Of a stretch of DNA of 64,000 nt, positions 23,946 through 35,199 are shown one piece after another. The stretch spans positions 1,028,909,066 to 1,028,973,065 of the forward strand of contig NC_090446.1 in NCBI RefSeq assembly GCF_031143425.1, written 5' to 3'. Every line of letters starts with the position of its first letter. Positions within the stretch are counted from its first letter, which is position 1. The translations under genes and the position numbers were made by a program. The notes under the pieces were generated by a model. It was not told the DNA's origin. It saw only the letters and a list, made by a program, of their open reading frames with translations, and did no database searches. Origin of the DNA: Pleurodeles waltl. Lineage: Eukaryota; Chordata; Amphibia; Caudata; Salamandridae.

Positions 23946-26072
23946 GTACGTTTTTTCACTGTGTTAGTGTGAATTCAGTGAGTGAAAAGGGCAGTGAGAA
24001 CTCCGAGTGCCAGTTGATTTGGTGCAACTCAAACTGCAGAATAATGCACATACGTACGTAGGTGTGGGTTTGTGTACAAACCTAGAGAAGGACTACAAAG
24101 AACTTTATAGGGACAATGGTGAAGATTACAAGTAAGGCTTGCCGTTTTCATTTTTACTGATTTTCACAGATAAATACAGGCAGAAAGCACTCTACTTCTT
24201 AAAAGTGTCTATTTTCAAAAGCGGAGAAATACAGAAAATTGTGTTTCTTGTGAGTGACTCGCCTTGTCGCTTTTCATGAATTCCAGTCCAGCTGCTAAGT
24301 AGATATGCACCATATGGATTTAAAAACAGGATGAGATTCCCCTAAATACAGGCATGTTAATATATAATTGTATGCAGTGCTAATATGTACATGTCAGTGT
24401 AGTGTCTTGTTATATTTGGCTGCTTAATTTGCTATAACGGGACAGGCATAAAAGTAAGAGTGCATGTTTGTCAGTTAAATGTCGATATATACCATTTCAC
24501 ACCATTTACTCTCAAAACATAAAATAACTACGGATAAATACCAATAAAATGGCTAAAATATAAATATGGAGAAATACAGATAGAAATGTAAAAAAAAAAA
24601 AACAACAAAAAACATAAAACTGGGAACCCTAACAATCCACAATCATTTACTGAGTTGTGTGTGGGAGGGGGAGGAATGTTCCTTGAAGAAGTGAGTTTTC
24701 AGCCCTTTCCTGATTTCCAGAAGCCCATGATTAACCCCCACTACCTCACCCAAACCTGTGCTGCAGGGTATTCATCCCAGTGGATGTTAGTGCTTCAGTG
24801 TTTCTTGCAGTCTTGGGGCTCAGGAGAGAATTCAAGCTATATGTTTCCATTGGGGAAAGGCATTTTTGGATGATGAGTTCATTAGTGCAGGTTTGCCTAC
24901 GAATTGTCAACCCACCCCATTACATGCACACCATAACTTAGAGTAGCTGCCTTTGCACAAACCTGCATGAGCCCACTGGCCATGAAGTACCAAATCACAT
25001 GTGAGCTGAATGCTCAAACTCTTACAAAGATACATATCTTCTCCACTTCATTGCTTTTAAGACTTAAATGTTCGCCCCAAAAGCAGGAGCAGACTTAAAT
25101 ATATTTGAGATGTTCCTGCGTAACCGAGTACCACCAGGAGCTGTGAATGGGTAACATTTATTTACACGGAGAGAGGAGCAGCAAAGAATGCGACCTGCAC
25201 AACACATCCGTAAACCACATTTATATTTAGAGCTACAAAATGAGAAAAAAAATGAACGCCTGCAGTGAAACTGCTCCAAAATAAACAAGCGGTCATAAGG
25301 AATTCAACACAGGCATGCACCTGCCCTTAGCCTGAGTAGGCTTTGTTTGGGATAGTAAACGTAATCTTTTATGGGAGACACTTCCTGGAAAAGAGATTTA
25401 ATTGTAATTACAAAGCCTGCTAGATCATTTATTGAAACTCATGCACTGTTGATCTTTTTCTTGTTTTTCAGGCAGAAGTGCCTTTAGTGTACAGCTTAGT
25501 TTTATTCATAAGATTATTTCTGGTTTTCGTTTAAGTCAACTCTTTTTATTCAAGCTTTCTTTTTCCAGTTTAACTGCTCCATTTGAACAATTATTAACAA
25601 CAATGTGTTAGAAGCAGGCTTTTCCTCGGCAGATCTAAATATATTTTTGCTCAGTGGTTTTTGGCCTTTATCTAGTTTTCTTCAAAATGTCAAGAGTCCC
25701 GTCATCCCAGGGAACATTCCTCGAGGAGAAAGGCTGCACTGAGGCACTTTTGGTAAAATTGCCCACTTTTGTATGCAGGCGTGGATCACTTCACTCAATT
25801 TAAACGTTTTACTAATCTTTTCTGAAAACCTTTGTCAGGCCAATGCTAATTCGTTGGTATACCATAATGTATATATGTAAACAAAAAAACAGTAGGGTAT
25901 ACCCACTACACCTACATGTATCTGGGAAAATTGAGTAAATGTTCAGCAAATGTTCTCAAGGTTTCACTTATATGGTGTGCTTATTTACTTTTAGGGAAAC
26001 ATAGTTACATGATCAGTGCCTCAGGTTCTGCCGAAGTGTCAATAAAAAATGAATATATATATATGTATATAT
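23946..26072. other. Intron, no gene seen
   Basis: AT-rich with an A-rich run (about 24590-24620). No exon or clear element recognised. The last bases form a (TA)n-like stretch (26052-26072), which is the left half of the microsatellite into which DIRS-B inserted. Confidence 0.5.
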
Positions 26073-26127
26073 GGAAAAAGTCACTTACCCAGTGTACATC
26101 TGTTTGTGGCATGTAATGCTGCAGATT

Positions 26128-26280
26128 CACATGCTATGCATATCTCTTCCGACATCTAGTGTTGGGCTCGGAGTGTTAAAAGTTGTTTTTCTTCGAAGAA
26201 GTCTTTTCGGAGTCACATGATCGAGTGACTCCACTTCTCGGTTACAGTGTGATGGGCATCAACTCCATTGTTAGATTGTT
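26128..26280. repeat. DIRS-B left (3') inverted terminal repeat
   Basis: Inverted match to 31728-31820, with shared blocks such as gtcttttcggagtcac and actccattgttagattgtt. The left copy keeps the segment around gggctcggagtgttaaaagt that the right copy has lost. It is clearly related to the DIRS-C ITR. Confidence 0.87.
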
Positions 26281-26407
26281 TCCCCGCAAAGGGTGAAGGA
26301 AGGTGTGATAGAGTATAAGAATATAAAGAGATGTCCATGCAAATGTAAATGTATCTACATATGTACAAATGATAAACTTAAACAACTACAGGCTTCCGGG
26401 GAGGGTG

Positions 26408-26511
26408 CATGTGACTCTGCAGCACTACATGCCACGAACAGATGTACACTGGGTAAGTGACATTTTCCGTTCGATGGCATGTGTAGCTGCAGATACACAT
26501 GCTATGCATAG
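26408..26511. repeat. DIRS-B internal complementary region
   Basis: 26408-26468 is the reverse complement of the left outer end (starting 26073, gggtaagtgacattttcc side). 26469-26511 is the reverse complement of the right outer end (about 31808-31848, gttcgatggcatg side). It abuts the recombinase stop codon (26513-26515). Joined-ends structure identical to DIRS-C. Confidence 0.88.
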
Positions 26512-26512
26512 A

Positions 26513-27560
26513 CTACAAAGCAGTTAATCCTCCCAAAAATAAGCGGTGGCTAGCCTGTAGGAGTTGAAGTTGTTTGAAATAGTGTTCGTAAGACAGCTTG
26601 GCCAACTTGGCCTGTTGCTTTGAAAATACATCTACACAATAATGTTTTGTAAATGTATGAGGAGTAGACCATGTGGCAGCTTTACATATATCAGCTATTG
26701 GTATGTTTCCTAAGAATGCCATAGACACACCTTTCTTTCTTGTAGAATGTGCTCTAGGTGTGATCAAAAATTGTCTTTTTGCCTTAATCTAACATGTTTG
26801 TATGCATCTAACAACCCATCTTGCTAACTGTTGTTTAGAGATAGGATTGCCTTTATGTGGTTGCTGAAAAGCAACGAAAGGTTGTTTTGTTTTCCTAAAA
26901 TCTTTAGTTCTATCTACATAGTACATAAGAGCTCTTTTGATATCCAGAGTATGGAGGGCTGTTTCTGCAACTGAGTCAGGCTGTGGAAAGAAGACTGGCA
27001 ATTCCACTGTTTGGTTGATGTGAAAAGGATACTACTTTTGGGAGAAATGTAGGATTTGTTCTAAGTACAACTTTGTGTACTTGGAAAAAAGGTTCCTCAA
27101 GAGTGATTGCTTGTATTTCACAAAATCTTCATAATGAAGTAATCGCTACGAGGAAGGCAACCTTCCATGCAAAAAATTGAATTTGACAAGAGTGCATGGG
27201 TTCAAAAGGTGGGCCCATGAGTCTGATAAGTACGATATTTAGATTCCAAGAAGGAATAGGTGGTGTTATAGGTGGAATAATGCATTTTAATCCTTCCATG
27301 AAGGCTTTAATAACAGGAACTCTGAATAGAGAAGTGTGTTGAATAGTCTGTAAGTATGCAGATATTGCAGTAAGGTGAATTTTGATGGCTGAAAAAGCCA
27401 AATTAGATTTTTGCAAATTAAGTAGGTAGCATACAATATCTTGTATTGATGCTGTAAGTGGATCCGTGTTTTTAGATTGACAGTAGTAAACAAATCATTT
27501 CCATTTGTTAGCATAACATTGTCTAGTAGTAGGTTTACGTGCCTGCTTGAACACTTCCAT
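26513..27560 (-). pseudogene. DIRS-B tyrosine recombinase, broken
   Basis: Pieces at 27416-27129, 27007-26789 and 26767-26513, plus the N-terminal part near 27560, cover the DIRS-C recombinase with frame changes. The C-terminal part is well kept: AHSTRKKG (H-x-x-R), FLGNIP, KAATWSTP and TFTKHYCVDV, whose Tyr is the presumed nucleophile. Function in an intact copy: recombination of the circular DNA intermediate into the genome. Confidence 0.87.
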
Positions 27561-29790
27561 ACATTCTAATGGAGGTTTTAGGTGTCCAAATTCTAGGAGT
27601 TCAGGAGCCAAATCGCTAAATTGAGAGTACTGGGGTTTGGGTGCCTGATTTGACCTTTGTTTTGTGTTAACAAATCTGTTTTGTTTGGAATGAGGTACTA
27701 CAGACAGGTCTAGGAGTGTTGTGTACCAATGTTTACATGCCCATGTTGGGGCTATGAGTATCATGGTCAGAGATGTCTGACGTAGTTTGTTGACCAGAAA
27801 GGGAAGGAGTGGGATAGGCAGAAAAACGTAAGCAGATATCCCTGACCAATTGATCCATAGAGCATTGCCCTTGGATAGGGGATGTGGGTGTCTGGATGCG
27901 AAGTTTTGGCATTTTGTGTTTTCGCTTGTTCGAATAGGTCTATTTCTGGTGTTTCCCATTTTTTAAAGTACTTTTGAAGTACCTGAAAGTGAATCTCCCA
28001 TTCATGTGTTTGTTGGTGATTTCTGCTTAGGAGATCTGCCAGCTGATTGTGTATTCCTGGAATGTATTCTACTAACAGATGAAGGTGATTGTGAATTGCC
28101 CATTTCTATGTTATCTGGGCTAGTAGGGACAGTTGAGATTAAAGTGTCCCGCCTTGTTTTCTGAGGTAATACATGGTCATCATGTTGTCTGTTTTTTATC
28201 AGAACAATCTTGTGTTTGAGAAGGGGGTTAAATGCTTTTAGGGCAAGAAACACAGCTAATAATTCTAAATAGTTCATGTGAAATTCTTTCTGTTTGGAAT
28301 CCCATTTCCCTTGAATGGTATGGTTATCGAGATGAGCTCCCCAACCTATCATTGATGCGTCTGTTGTTATTGTGGTCTGAGGCACAGGGTCTTGAAATGA
28401 CCGCTCCCTCATTAGATTGCTGAGATTCCACCATTGAAGGGACGTGTGTGTTTGGCGGTCCATCAACACTGGATCTTGCAGTTGACCGTGTGCCTGAGAC
28501 CATTGTTGTGAGAGGCATTGTTGTAAAGGCCTCATGTTGAGTCTTGCATGTGGTACTATCGCTATGCAAGATGCCATCATTCCTAGAATCTTCATGATAA
28601 ATCTTACAGTGTATTGTTGTTTTGGCTGTATGTGTAGGATGAGATTTTGGAAAACCTGTATCCTTAGTGTATTTGGATATGCTAGGGCTTGTTGAGTATT
28701 TAGAATAGAACCTAGGTAAGGTTGTACTTACTGGCTGAAGGAGAGAATTCTGTTAATTTAGAGTGAACCCTAGTGTATGTAGGGTTTCTATTACGTACTG
28801 AGTGTATTGTTGGCATTTTGTAAAATTGCTTGATTTTATCAGCCAATCGTCTAGATATGGAAAGACGTGAATGTGTTGCCTTCTTAAGTAGGCTGCTACT
28901 ACTGCTAGACATTTTGTGAACACTCTTGGAGCTGTTACGCCAAATGGCAGAACTTTGAACTGATAATGTTTTCCTGCTATGACAAACCTGAGGTATTTTC
29001 TGTGAGCTGGATGGATGGGTATATGGAAATAAACATCTTTGAGGTCTAAAGTAGTCATGTAATCTTGTTTCTGTAGTAGTGGAATGACATCCTGCTGAGT
29101 TACCACGTGAAAGTGTTCTGACAGGATGTATAGATTGAGAGGCCTGAGGTCTAGGATAGGCCTTAGAGTGCCATCTTTTTTGGGAATGAGGAAGTATAGG
29201 GAGTATACTCCTGTTCCTTGTTGAGAATGTGGGACCAATTCTATTGCTTGTTTTAGTAGTAGTGATTGTACCTCCTGTTGCAACAGAACGTTGTGTTCTG
29301 GGGACAATTTGTGGTAATGTGGTGGAATGTTTGGAGGGGTGGAGATTAATTCTAGGCAATAGCCATTGCGGATAATTGATAACACCCAATTGTCTGTGGT
29401 GTTATTTTGCCAATGAGATTGGAATTGATGTAGTCTTCCCCGCACAGGAGATATGTGGGGTGGAGGGGTGGGAAAGAAGTCACTGTTTGGATGGTGTAGT
29501 GGCTTGTTTTGAGGCTTGGAACTTGTCTCTGTTTCTAAAATATTGGCCTCAATATGACCCCCGAACCCCCCCTCTCTGATATTGTTGCTGCTGTTGTCCC
29601 TGCTTTGCCTGGGAGGTAGAAGCTTCAGAAGATTGTGGTTTGAATCCGCCCCTAAATTGTGGTCTGCGAAAGGTGCCTCTATACGGTGACGTGTATAATG
29701 CTCCCATTGCTTTGGCAGTATCTGAGTCATTCCTCAGCTTTTCTATGGTCGTATCGACCTCAGGCCCAAATAAGTGTTTCTTGTCAAAAG
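27495..29790 (-). pseudogene. DIRS-B RT / RNase H / methyltransferase-like ORF, broken
   Basis: Frames 29730-28753, 28595-28002 and 27959-27495. The RT part keeps LDLKDVYFHIPIHPAHRKYL, KVLPFGVTAPRV and the active-site box FPYLDDWLI. RNase H keeps TTDASMIGWGAHL and HMNYLELLAVFLALKAF. The methyltransferase-like part includes LWINWSGISAYVF and LIAPTWACKHWYTTLLDL, with a frame change before it. Inactivating changes are frameshifts and stops rather than changes in the visible catalytic residues. Confidence 0.87.
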
Positions 29791-31524
29791 GCATGTTGAG
29801 TACTGCCTGTTGGATTTCTGGTTTAAAGTCAGAAGAGCGTAGCCATGCATGCCTCCTTATTGTAATGGCAGTATTTATACTCCTTGCGGCTCTATCGGCA
29901 GCATTGAAGGCAGACCTTATCTGGTTGTTACTTATGGCCTTGTCCCTTTTCTATGATCTGTTGTGCTCTCTTATGACGCTCTTTTTGGAGGTGCTGAATG
30001 AGTTCTTGCATCTCATCCCAGTAGTCTCTATCATATCTGGCAAGAAGTGCTTGTGAATTTGCAATTCTCCATTGGTTGGCCGCTTGCGTGGCAACTCTCT
30101 TGCCAGCAGCATCAAACTTCCTACTCCCCTTATCAGGTGAAGGAGCATCCCCTGAGGATTGGCCATTAGCCCTTTTTCTAGCCGCACTCACCGCCACTGA
30201 ATCTGAAGGAACTTGGTGTATGATATAGTCTGGGTCTGTAGGAGCAGGTTTGTACTTTTTGTCTATATACGCTAGCTTTGACTGGCTCACTAAAAATTTG
30301 GTCTGCATGTTTGACCATTCCAGGCAACATGGGAAAGCACTGATATCTAGAGTGAGTGAAAGACAGAGTGTTGAACAAGAAATCCTCCTCTCTGGGCTCA
30401 GAATGCATAAGCACCCCATGATAAGCAGCTTCCCTGGAAACAACCTCCGTGTATGCAGTAGTGTCCTCTGGTGGAGAAGCCTTGGATGGGTATAAGTCAG
30501 GAGCATTATCTGGAATAGGATCTGGGTCATATAGATCCCAAGGATGCACTGTATCCCCATGAGAGTACTGAGAGTGCGTTGGTGAAGGCAGCGGTGGTGG
30601 ACTAGTGTGTGGAGGTGATAAAGAAAGCTGTGGTGAATGAGGAGGAGAAGTAGGGACAGGTACTGGCTTGTCCTTTTGCTTGTACATTTTTGCTTGTGGT
30701 TGGACAGAGTCTAATTCCTCTTGAAAAGTCAGCTTTCTTTTAGTTTTCAAAGGAGGTGCAGTAACAATTCTGCCAGTCTCTTTGTGTATATGGATTCTGG
30801 ATTGTCTCTCATCCATAAACTGCAGTATGGGCTGAATCTCAGTGTCCTCATCAGAAGGTCTGTAAGATTCCTGCATTGGCTTCAAACGTTGTTTGAGGCA
30901 GCTCGAAAGTCCTTGTTCCTCTGTATAAGAAGATTTCTTGGGTTCTGAAGTTTGGATCTTTTTTTGGTCCTGAAAATGGAGTCAGCTGTTTCGGTTCCAA
31001 AACAGGATGTTGAAGCTTGGACTCCGAGGAGTGAGGACGCTTACTGGAGTCCGAGGCAGAACTTTTTACCGATTTACTCGACTCCGAAGTGGACGGAGGA
31101 GTGGCCTTTTTCGGCACCGAACCTGAAGGTCGGTCTTTTTTTTGTGTTGAATCATGGCCTTCTGGCAGTGGTGTACTCAAGGCCTTCGTTTTTTTTTTGT
31201 ATGTGGGCGTAGGGGCAGATGTGCTGGCCAACAGTGATAGGGCCTATCTTCTTCCGATTCTTGCTCGGAGTCGGTGTCTCGGATGGAGACTGCTGTCTGC
31301 TCCTGTTCTTCCATGACGTCGAGATGCTCTGTACTTTTTAACGCCATCTCTAACCTTCTGGCTCTCCGATCCTGCAAAGTCTTCTTGGATCGAAACGATC
31401 GACAGGCCTCACAATCCTCTTCTTGGTGGTCCGGAGAAAGACACAGATTACAGACCAGGTGTCGGTCTGTATAGGGAAACTTCACGTGGCACCGAGGGCA
31501 GAATAGAAATGGAGTCTAGTCCAT
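29549..31524 (-). pseudogene. DIRS-B gag-like ORF, broken
   Basis: The position equivalent to the DIRS-C start is an ATG at 31522-31524, but the third codon is a stop (TAG). Downstream frames carry the Cys/His-rich N-terminus (FPYTDRHLVCNLCLSPDHQE), a Ser/Lys/Pro-rich middle, and the C-terminal part (QVPSDSVAVSAARKRANGQS and MPFDKKHLFGPEVDTTIEKL) in several frames. It aligns along its length with the DIRS-C gag. Confidence 0.85.
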
Positions 31525-31727
31525 CAGGCTTCTACGTGGTAGGCCCGAACAGGCATGGGTCGGGTGCACGCGCCCAGAAGGGCAAAATCTATATTCCGAC
31601 TGTACTATCGGTTTGAGGCTAGATGGAACGCGATCGAAACAATACCGATGATTAAATGAGTTTTCTAAGGTTTCCGATTCGAAATCTCAGAGCGAGAGGA
31701 AACACGTCCGAACCCGACAGTGGAAAG

Positions 31728-31820
31728 AAAACAATCTAACAATGGAGTCGATGCCCATGTGCACTGTAACCGAGAGGAGTCACTTGAGCCGTGACTCCGA
31801 AAAGACAATACATAGCATGT
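31728..31820. repeat. DIRS-B right (5') inverted terminal repeat, with internal deletion
   Basis: Inverted match to 26128-26280 but shorter by about 60 bases. The segment between tgctatg and gtcttttcgg is missing. Confidence 0.85.
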
Positions 31821-31845
31821 TTATCTGCAGCTACTCATGCCATCA

Positions 31846-31848
<3 letters not shown>

Positions 31849-31888
<40 letters not shown>

Positions 31889-31897
31889 TCATCATCA
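31849..31897. repeat. (AT)n microsatellite followed by short (ATC)n
   Basis: About 19 AT units (31849-31886), then about four ATC units. It borders DIRS-B directly, and a matching TA-rich stretch lies on its other side at 26052-26072. Confidence 0.95.
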
Positions 31898-33002
31898 TAT
31901 ACTTTATTCGACCATAGGTCATAAAAGTTACATATTAAATTGTACAAAAAAAGGTACGTTTTCTTCATTATACTTTTAAACTGGCTGAAAATAGTAAGGT
32001 TTAGAATAGGAAAAGCTTCTGTAGGCAATGGCCTACTATAATCCACCATTGATCCCGATACATAACTTAACATTTAGATACCATATAAATATATTATCCA
32101 CTAAAAAAAACGGTTAACGGTATGCTAGTTGTTGTAATGAGACATGAGCTAACTTTTAAAAAATGTCAAGATTCTGCGGTCCTACCGTCGGGTGGTGCTA
32201 CGTAAGGACTTTCTGTGTGCCTGCTGCCATCATGAATACTAATTTGGAACCTATGCTGAACTTCAGTATTCAAACCCTCTTGGAAATCAGATCCACTCCA
32301 GGTTCCATTGCAAGGTTTACTTATCTACCACTAATGCATTATGGTACTTGTGTGCCTTGCCCGGCCATGAGCTCTGTAAAGAACAGTTTGGGTGAATCTT
32401 ATTATACTTAAAAGTGTAGCTTACCACTTCTAGCAAGCCCATGTGCTCCCTTGCATGAATCCCTGTTATATTACCAAAAATGGTCTGATCCATGTTCCAC
32501 TCCAGATTTTTTGTTCTGCCCAATCGTTGCTTCCTGAAACCTTTGTGCCCTCCGTCAGGCAGAGAGCTGGAGGAGGGACTTTGTCTGTTCTCACCTGCAC
32601 TGTGCTGCAGCATGCTGACACCTGTTCTGAATTCCAATCACCCTGTGTGGCTCTGAGCTGGGAGGAGGGATTTAAGCCTCTTTTCTGCATTCAGAACTTA
32701 TGCTTCCACTGTTGTTGCTGGATGCTCCTGCTTTCTTCTCCAGTTGCCTGTACTACTGACTCCTTGAAACCTTGAGAGGAGTTTCAGATTCCTGCTAATG
32801 CCCTTTGCAGTGTCCTGTTTTCCTCTGGCTGCCCTGAGCAGCACTGTGTTTGTTTTTTCTTGTTTCTTAGTCTCACCTTTCTTTCTAGCCTGATATCTTG
32901 ATTTTTTTGTTTTCACTTTTGGGCTTCAGACCTCGTTCTCTCTGAGTTGGCAGCGGTTCCCTTATTTTCCTTGTTCTGATGAATCTCTGTTCTTGTTCTG
33001 AA
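31898..33002. other. Intron, possibly an old LTR-like repeat, no gene seen
   Basis: Between about 32500 and 32800 there is a pyrimidine-rich stretch with a ggaggagggatttaagcctc segment. It has the look of an LTR promoter (TATA-like ATTTAAG), but no matching second LTR was seen. Confidence 0.35.
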
Positions 33003-33325
33003 TTCCTGTGTTTATCCCACGTACCAGCAGGGCATAACTTGTTCCGGTGCCTGTTGTGTCCATCCTTGAGTTCATTGCTCTGAGTCCTAGTACCAGTTTC
33101 CCTGTACCAACAGGGCATTTCATCTTCTAGTGCCTCTTGGGTACAGCCTCGAGTTCCTTGCTCTAAATCCTAGTTCCAGTTTCCCTGTACCAACTGGGCA
33201 TTTCTTGTTCCAGTGCCTGTTGGTAGAGCCTCAAGTTCCTTGCTTTAAATCTTAGTTTCAGTTCCCTGTGCCAATGGGGCTTTACTTGTTCGAATGCCTA
33301 TTGGGTACAGCCTACTCTTGATTCC
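33003..33325. repeat. Tandem repeat, about four units of roughly 82 bases
   Basis: Units share the order ccctgtaccaacagggcat, cttgttccagtgcctgttgg, tacagcctcgagttccttgc, taaatcctagttccagttt. The marker gtaccaacagggcat-like word recurs at about 33018, 33104, 33187 and 33268. The units are diverged from each other and no coding frame runs through them. Confidence 0.75.
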
Positions 33326-34771
33326 TGTCTTCTTTTTCTTATTTATGAAGCCATGCCCATAACTCCTTGTCCTGTTTTTCTTTTTGCCTGATTGTTGTCT
33401 TGTTTGACCTATATTCTGATTATTCTTCCATTCTGGTTTTCTGTTCCATTCCAAATTCGGTCCACTCTCTGTTGCAGACCCTATCAGTTTACACTGTGAC
33501 CTCTGGCTTGGTCTCAGTTTCAGTGAGGTAAGGGAAAGACATCTGTTGTTGCCTAGGTTCTTTTGAGTCTTACCTGCCTCAGTGCTGCTGTTAGTCTTGG
33601 TCCACCTTGGACTGAGTACAACAGTCTCTATACAGCAGCCCCCAGTATGACTTTGCTGTGTGACTGCTGTTAAGAGTACTCTGCAGGTGTCAGTCCCAAG
33701 GGCTTTCTCTAAAAGAGACATCTTGTTCATATACCAGTACACCTCTTACTTTGATCATACTTTGTTCTTGTCTATCTCCTGTCCTAAGTTGTTTAGTGGC
33801 CTCCGTTATACATTGAGCAGCCTGGTATTACCCTGCTTTGCTAAGTGTTACCTCTACAATAACTCTGCCCTACCTTTGTTTGCTGACAAAAATCACTGAA
33901 ATACGCTTGAACTAACTATAATTTGCTGCCCCATCATACACTTCTCGTGACCTCACATTTTACGTCACTCATCCTCAGCTCACTTGAAGTCCTATAGTTC
34001 AAGAAGTCAGTCCTATGAAACATTAGACAATGTTTTGACAAATAAGGCATAAAGTCTGGATGTCTCTTCAGGAAAGGTGCTCCTCAGACTACATCATATC
34101 AAAAGGATCGCAACACGGACGTATTCAGTGTCTGTGTCTGTAACGGTACACAGACAACACTAATAGCACTCATTCTCAGTCTTCAACAAACCTTTTTTCT
34201 GTTTAACTCTGTTTTTTTCTACTTTTCTCTTGGCATGGCACTGTCAGCACTATGTACACCAGAACAAAGCTCCAGATACATTCACCCTGATTTTCAATAT
34301 ACTGAATATGGTAATCTATAGTAGAGCCAACACTAGTGAACATTTTTCTTGTCTATAACAACTAATTTCAATATGGATGTCTTCTGTATGCTCAGATGTA
34401 GCCTTATCTTAATCCGAAACACAAAATAATTGCTGTTGAGCCTGTCCCAATAATAGTGATGGCCCGTCAAATATTTATTCAAAAGTTTTCAAAGGAGTTC
34501 CAAGATTCTGCCTCCTGCACTTTGGTATAATATGCCAAGCACATAAACCTAGAGAAGATAGCAACCCTGGAGAACGTTATTGCAGTAAAGTAACAACTTA
34601 ATTTTAATTCGAAAATGCACATGATTGAGTGAAGAATGGTGTCAACCCACTGGGATTCAGGTATCTGAACTGCCGGTGCTAGTCTATCGCAGGCATGTGT
34701 TTTGGAAGTTTACTTTTAATGCCTCTCAACTTGTCTTAAAGTTACCACTTTGCATTTCAACTTACCTCTAG
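33326..34771. other. Intron, no gene seen
   Basis: T/C-rich first part continuing from the tandem repeat; no element family identified. Ends in the acceptor cttacctctag of the next exon. Confidence 0.5.
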
Positions 34772-34879
34772 GATTCAGAAGTTACCACGTGTTTTGGTTG
34801 CATCATCTGATGGGCATCTCTACATATATAACCTAGACCCTCAGGATGGAGGAGAATGTGTCTTGATCAAGAAACACAG
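34772..34879 (+). CDS. WIPI1: WIPI1 exon ([11 protein letters not shown]...[11 protein letters not shown])
   Basis: A 108-base exon with acceptor ttacctctag and donor AG|gtaatg. The first base completes a Thr codon split from 23945. It encodes [20 protein letters not shown], then [15 protein letters not shown] and a split codon. [15 protein letters not shown] is the last canonical blade of the PROPPIN propeller, and DPQDGGEC is characteristic of WIPI1/WIPI2. The following intron is 11.6 kb and holds a LINE relic and DIRS-C. Confidence 0.94.
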
Positions 34880-35199
34880 GTAATGGTATATTTATAGTTT
34901 TCAAAGATATTATTCAAACTTAAAGCACGTTATTTGCTCCTTATGTTTGAGTAACAGTGGCTTTACTGCTCGTTCAAAGTTGCCACCAGCTGAACAATTT
35001 ACAACTATGTGTTTTACCTCACAGGAATGCGGGATATGGATGACATGAATGGGCATTAGTGTGTCTGAGCATTGTTTTGTACGGAGCCTTCTCAGTCTCT
35101 TTTAAATTTTGTCTTATCCAAGAAGTACTTGCGCCCCAGGTTCCTGCTGACGCAGTAGGTTTCTCCAATGCATTTCAAGCCACCTCTTTTAGAAGATGT
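34880..35199. other. Intron, no feature recognised
   Basis: Short intronic stretch after the WIPI1 donor. Nothing recognised. Confidence 0.5.

Larger units (their letters stand above)
26073..31848 (-). mobile_element. DIRS-B: decayed DIRS-type retrotransposon, same family as DIRS-C
   Basis: Coding on -. Left ITR 26128-26280, right ITR 31728-31820, ICR 26408-26511. Proteins run in the order gag, RT/RNase H/methyltransferase-like, recombinase from right to left. Ends (acttacccagtgtacatctg) and proteins match DIRS-C closely. All three ORFs are broken by stops and frame changes, and the right ITR lacks about 60 bases present in the left one. Both flanks are AT-dinucleotide repeat, so the target was an (AT)n microsatellite. 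No duplication of non-repeat target can be seen, as expected for DIRS, though the repeat would hide a short one. Confidence 0.92.

Noticed and set aside
31742..32073. Open frames encoding runs of Ile-Tyr
   Set aside because: Product of the (AT)n microsatellite at 31849-31886.
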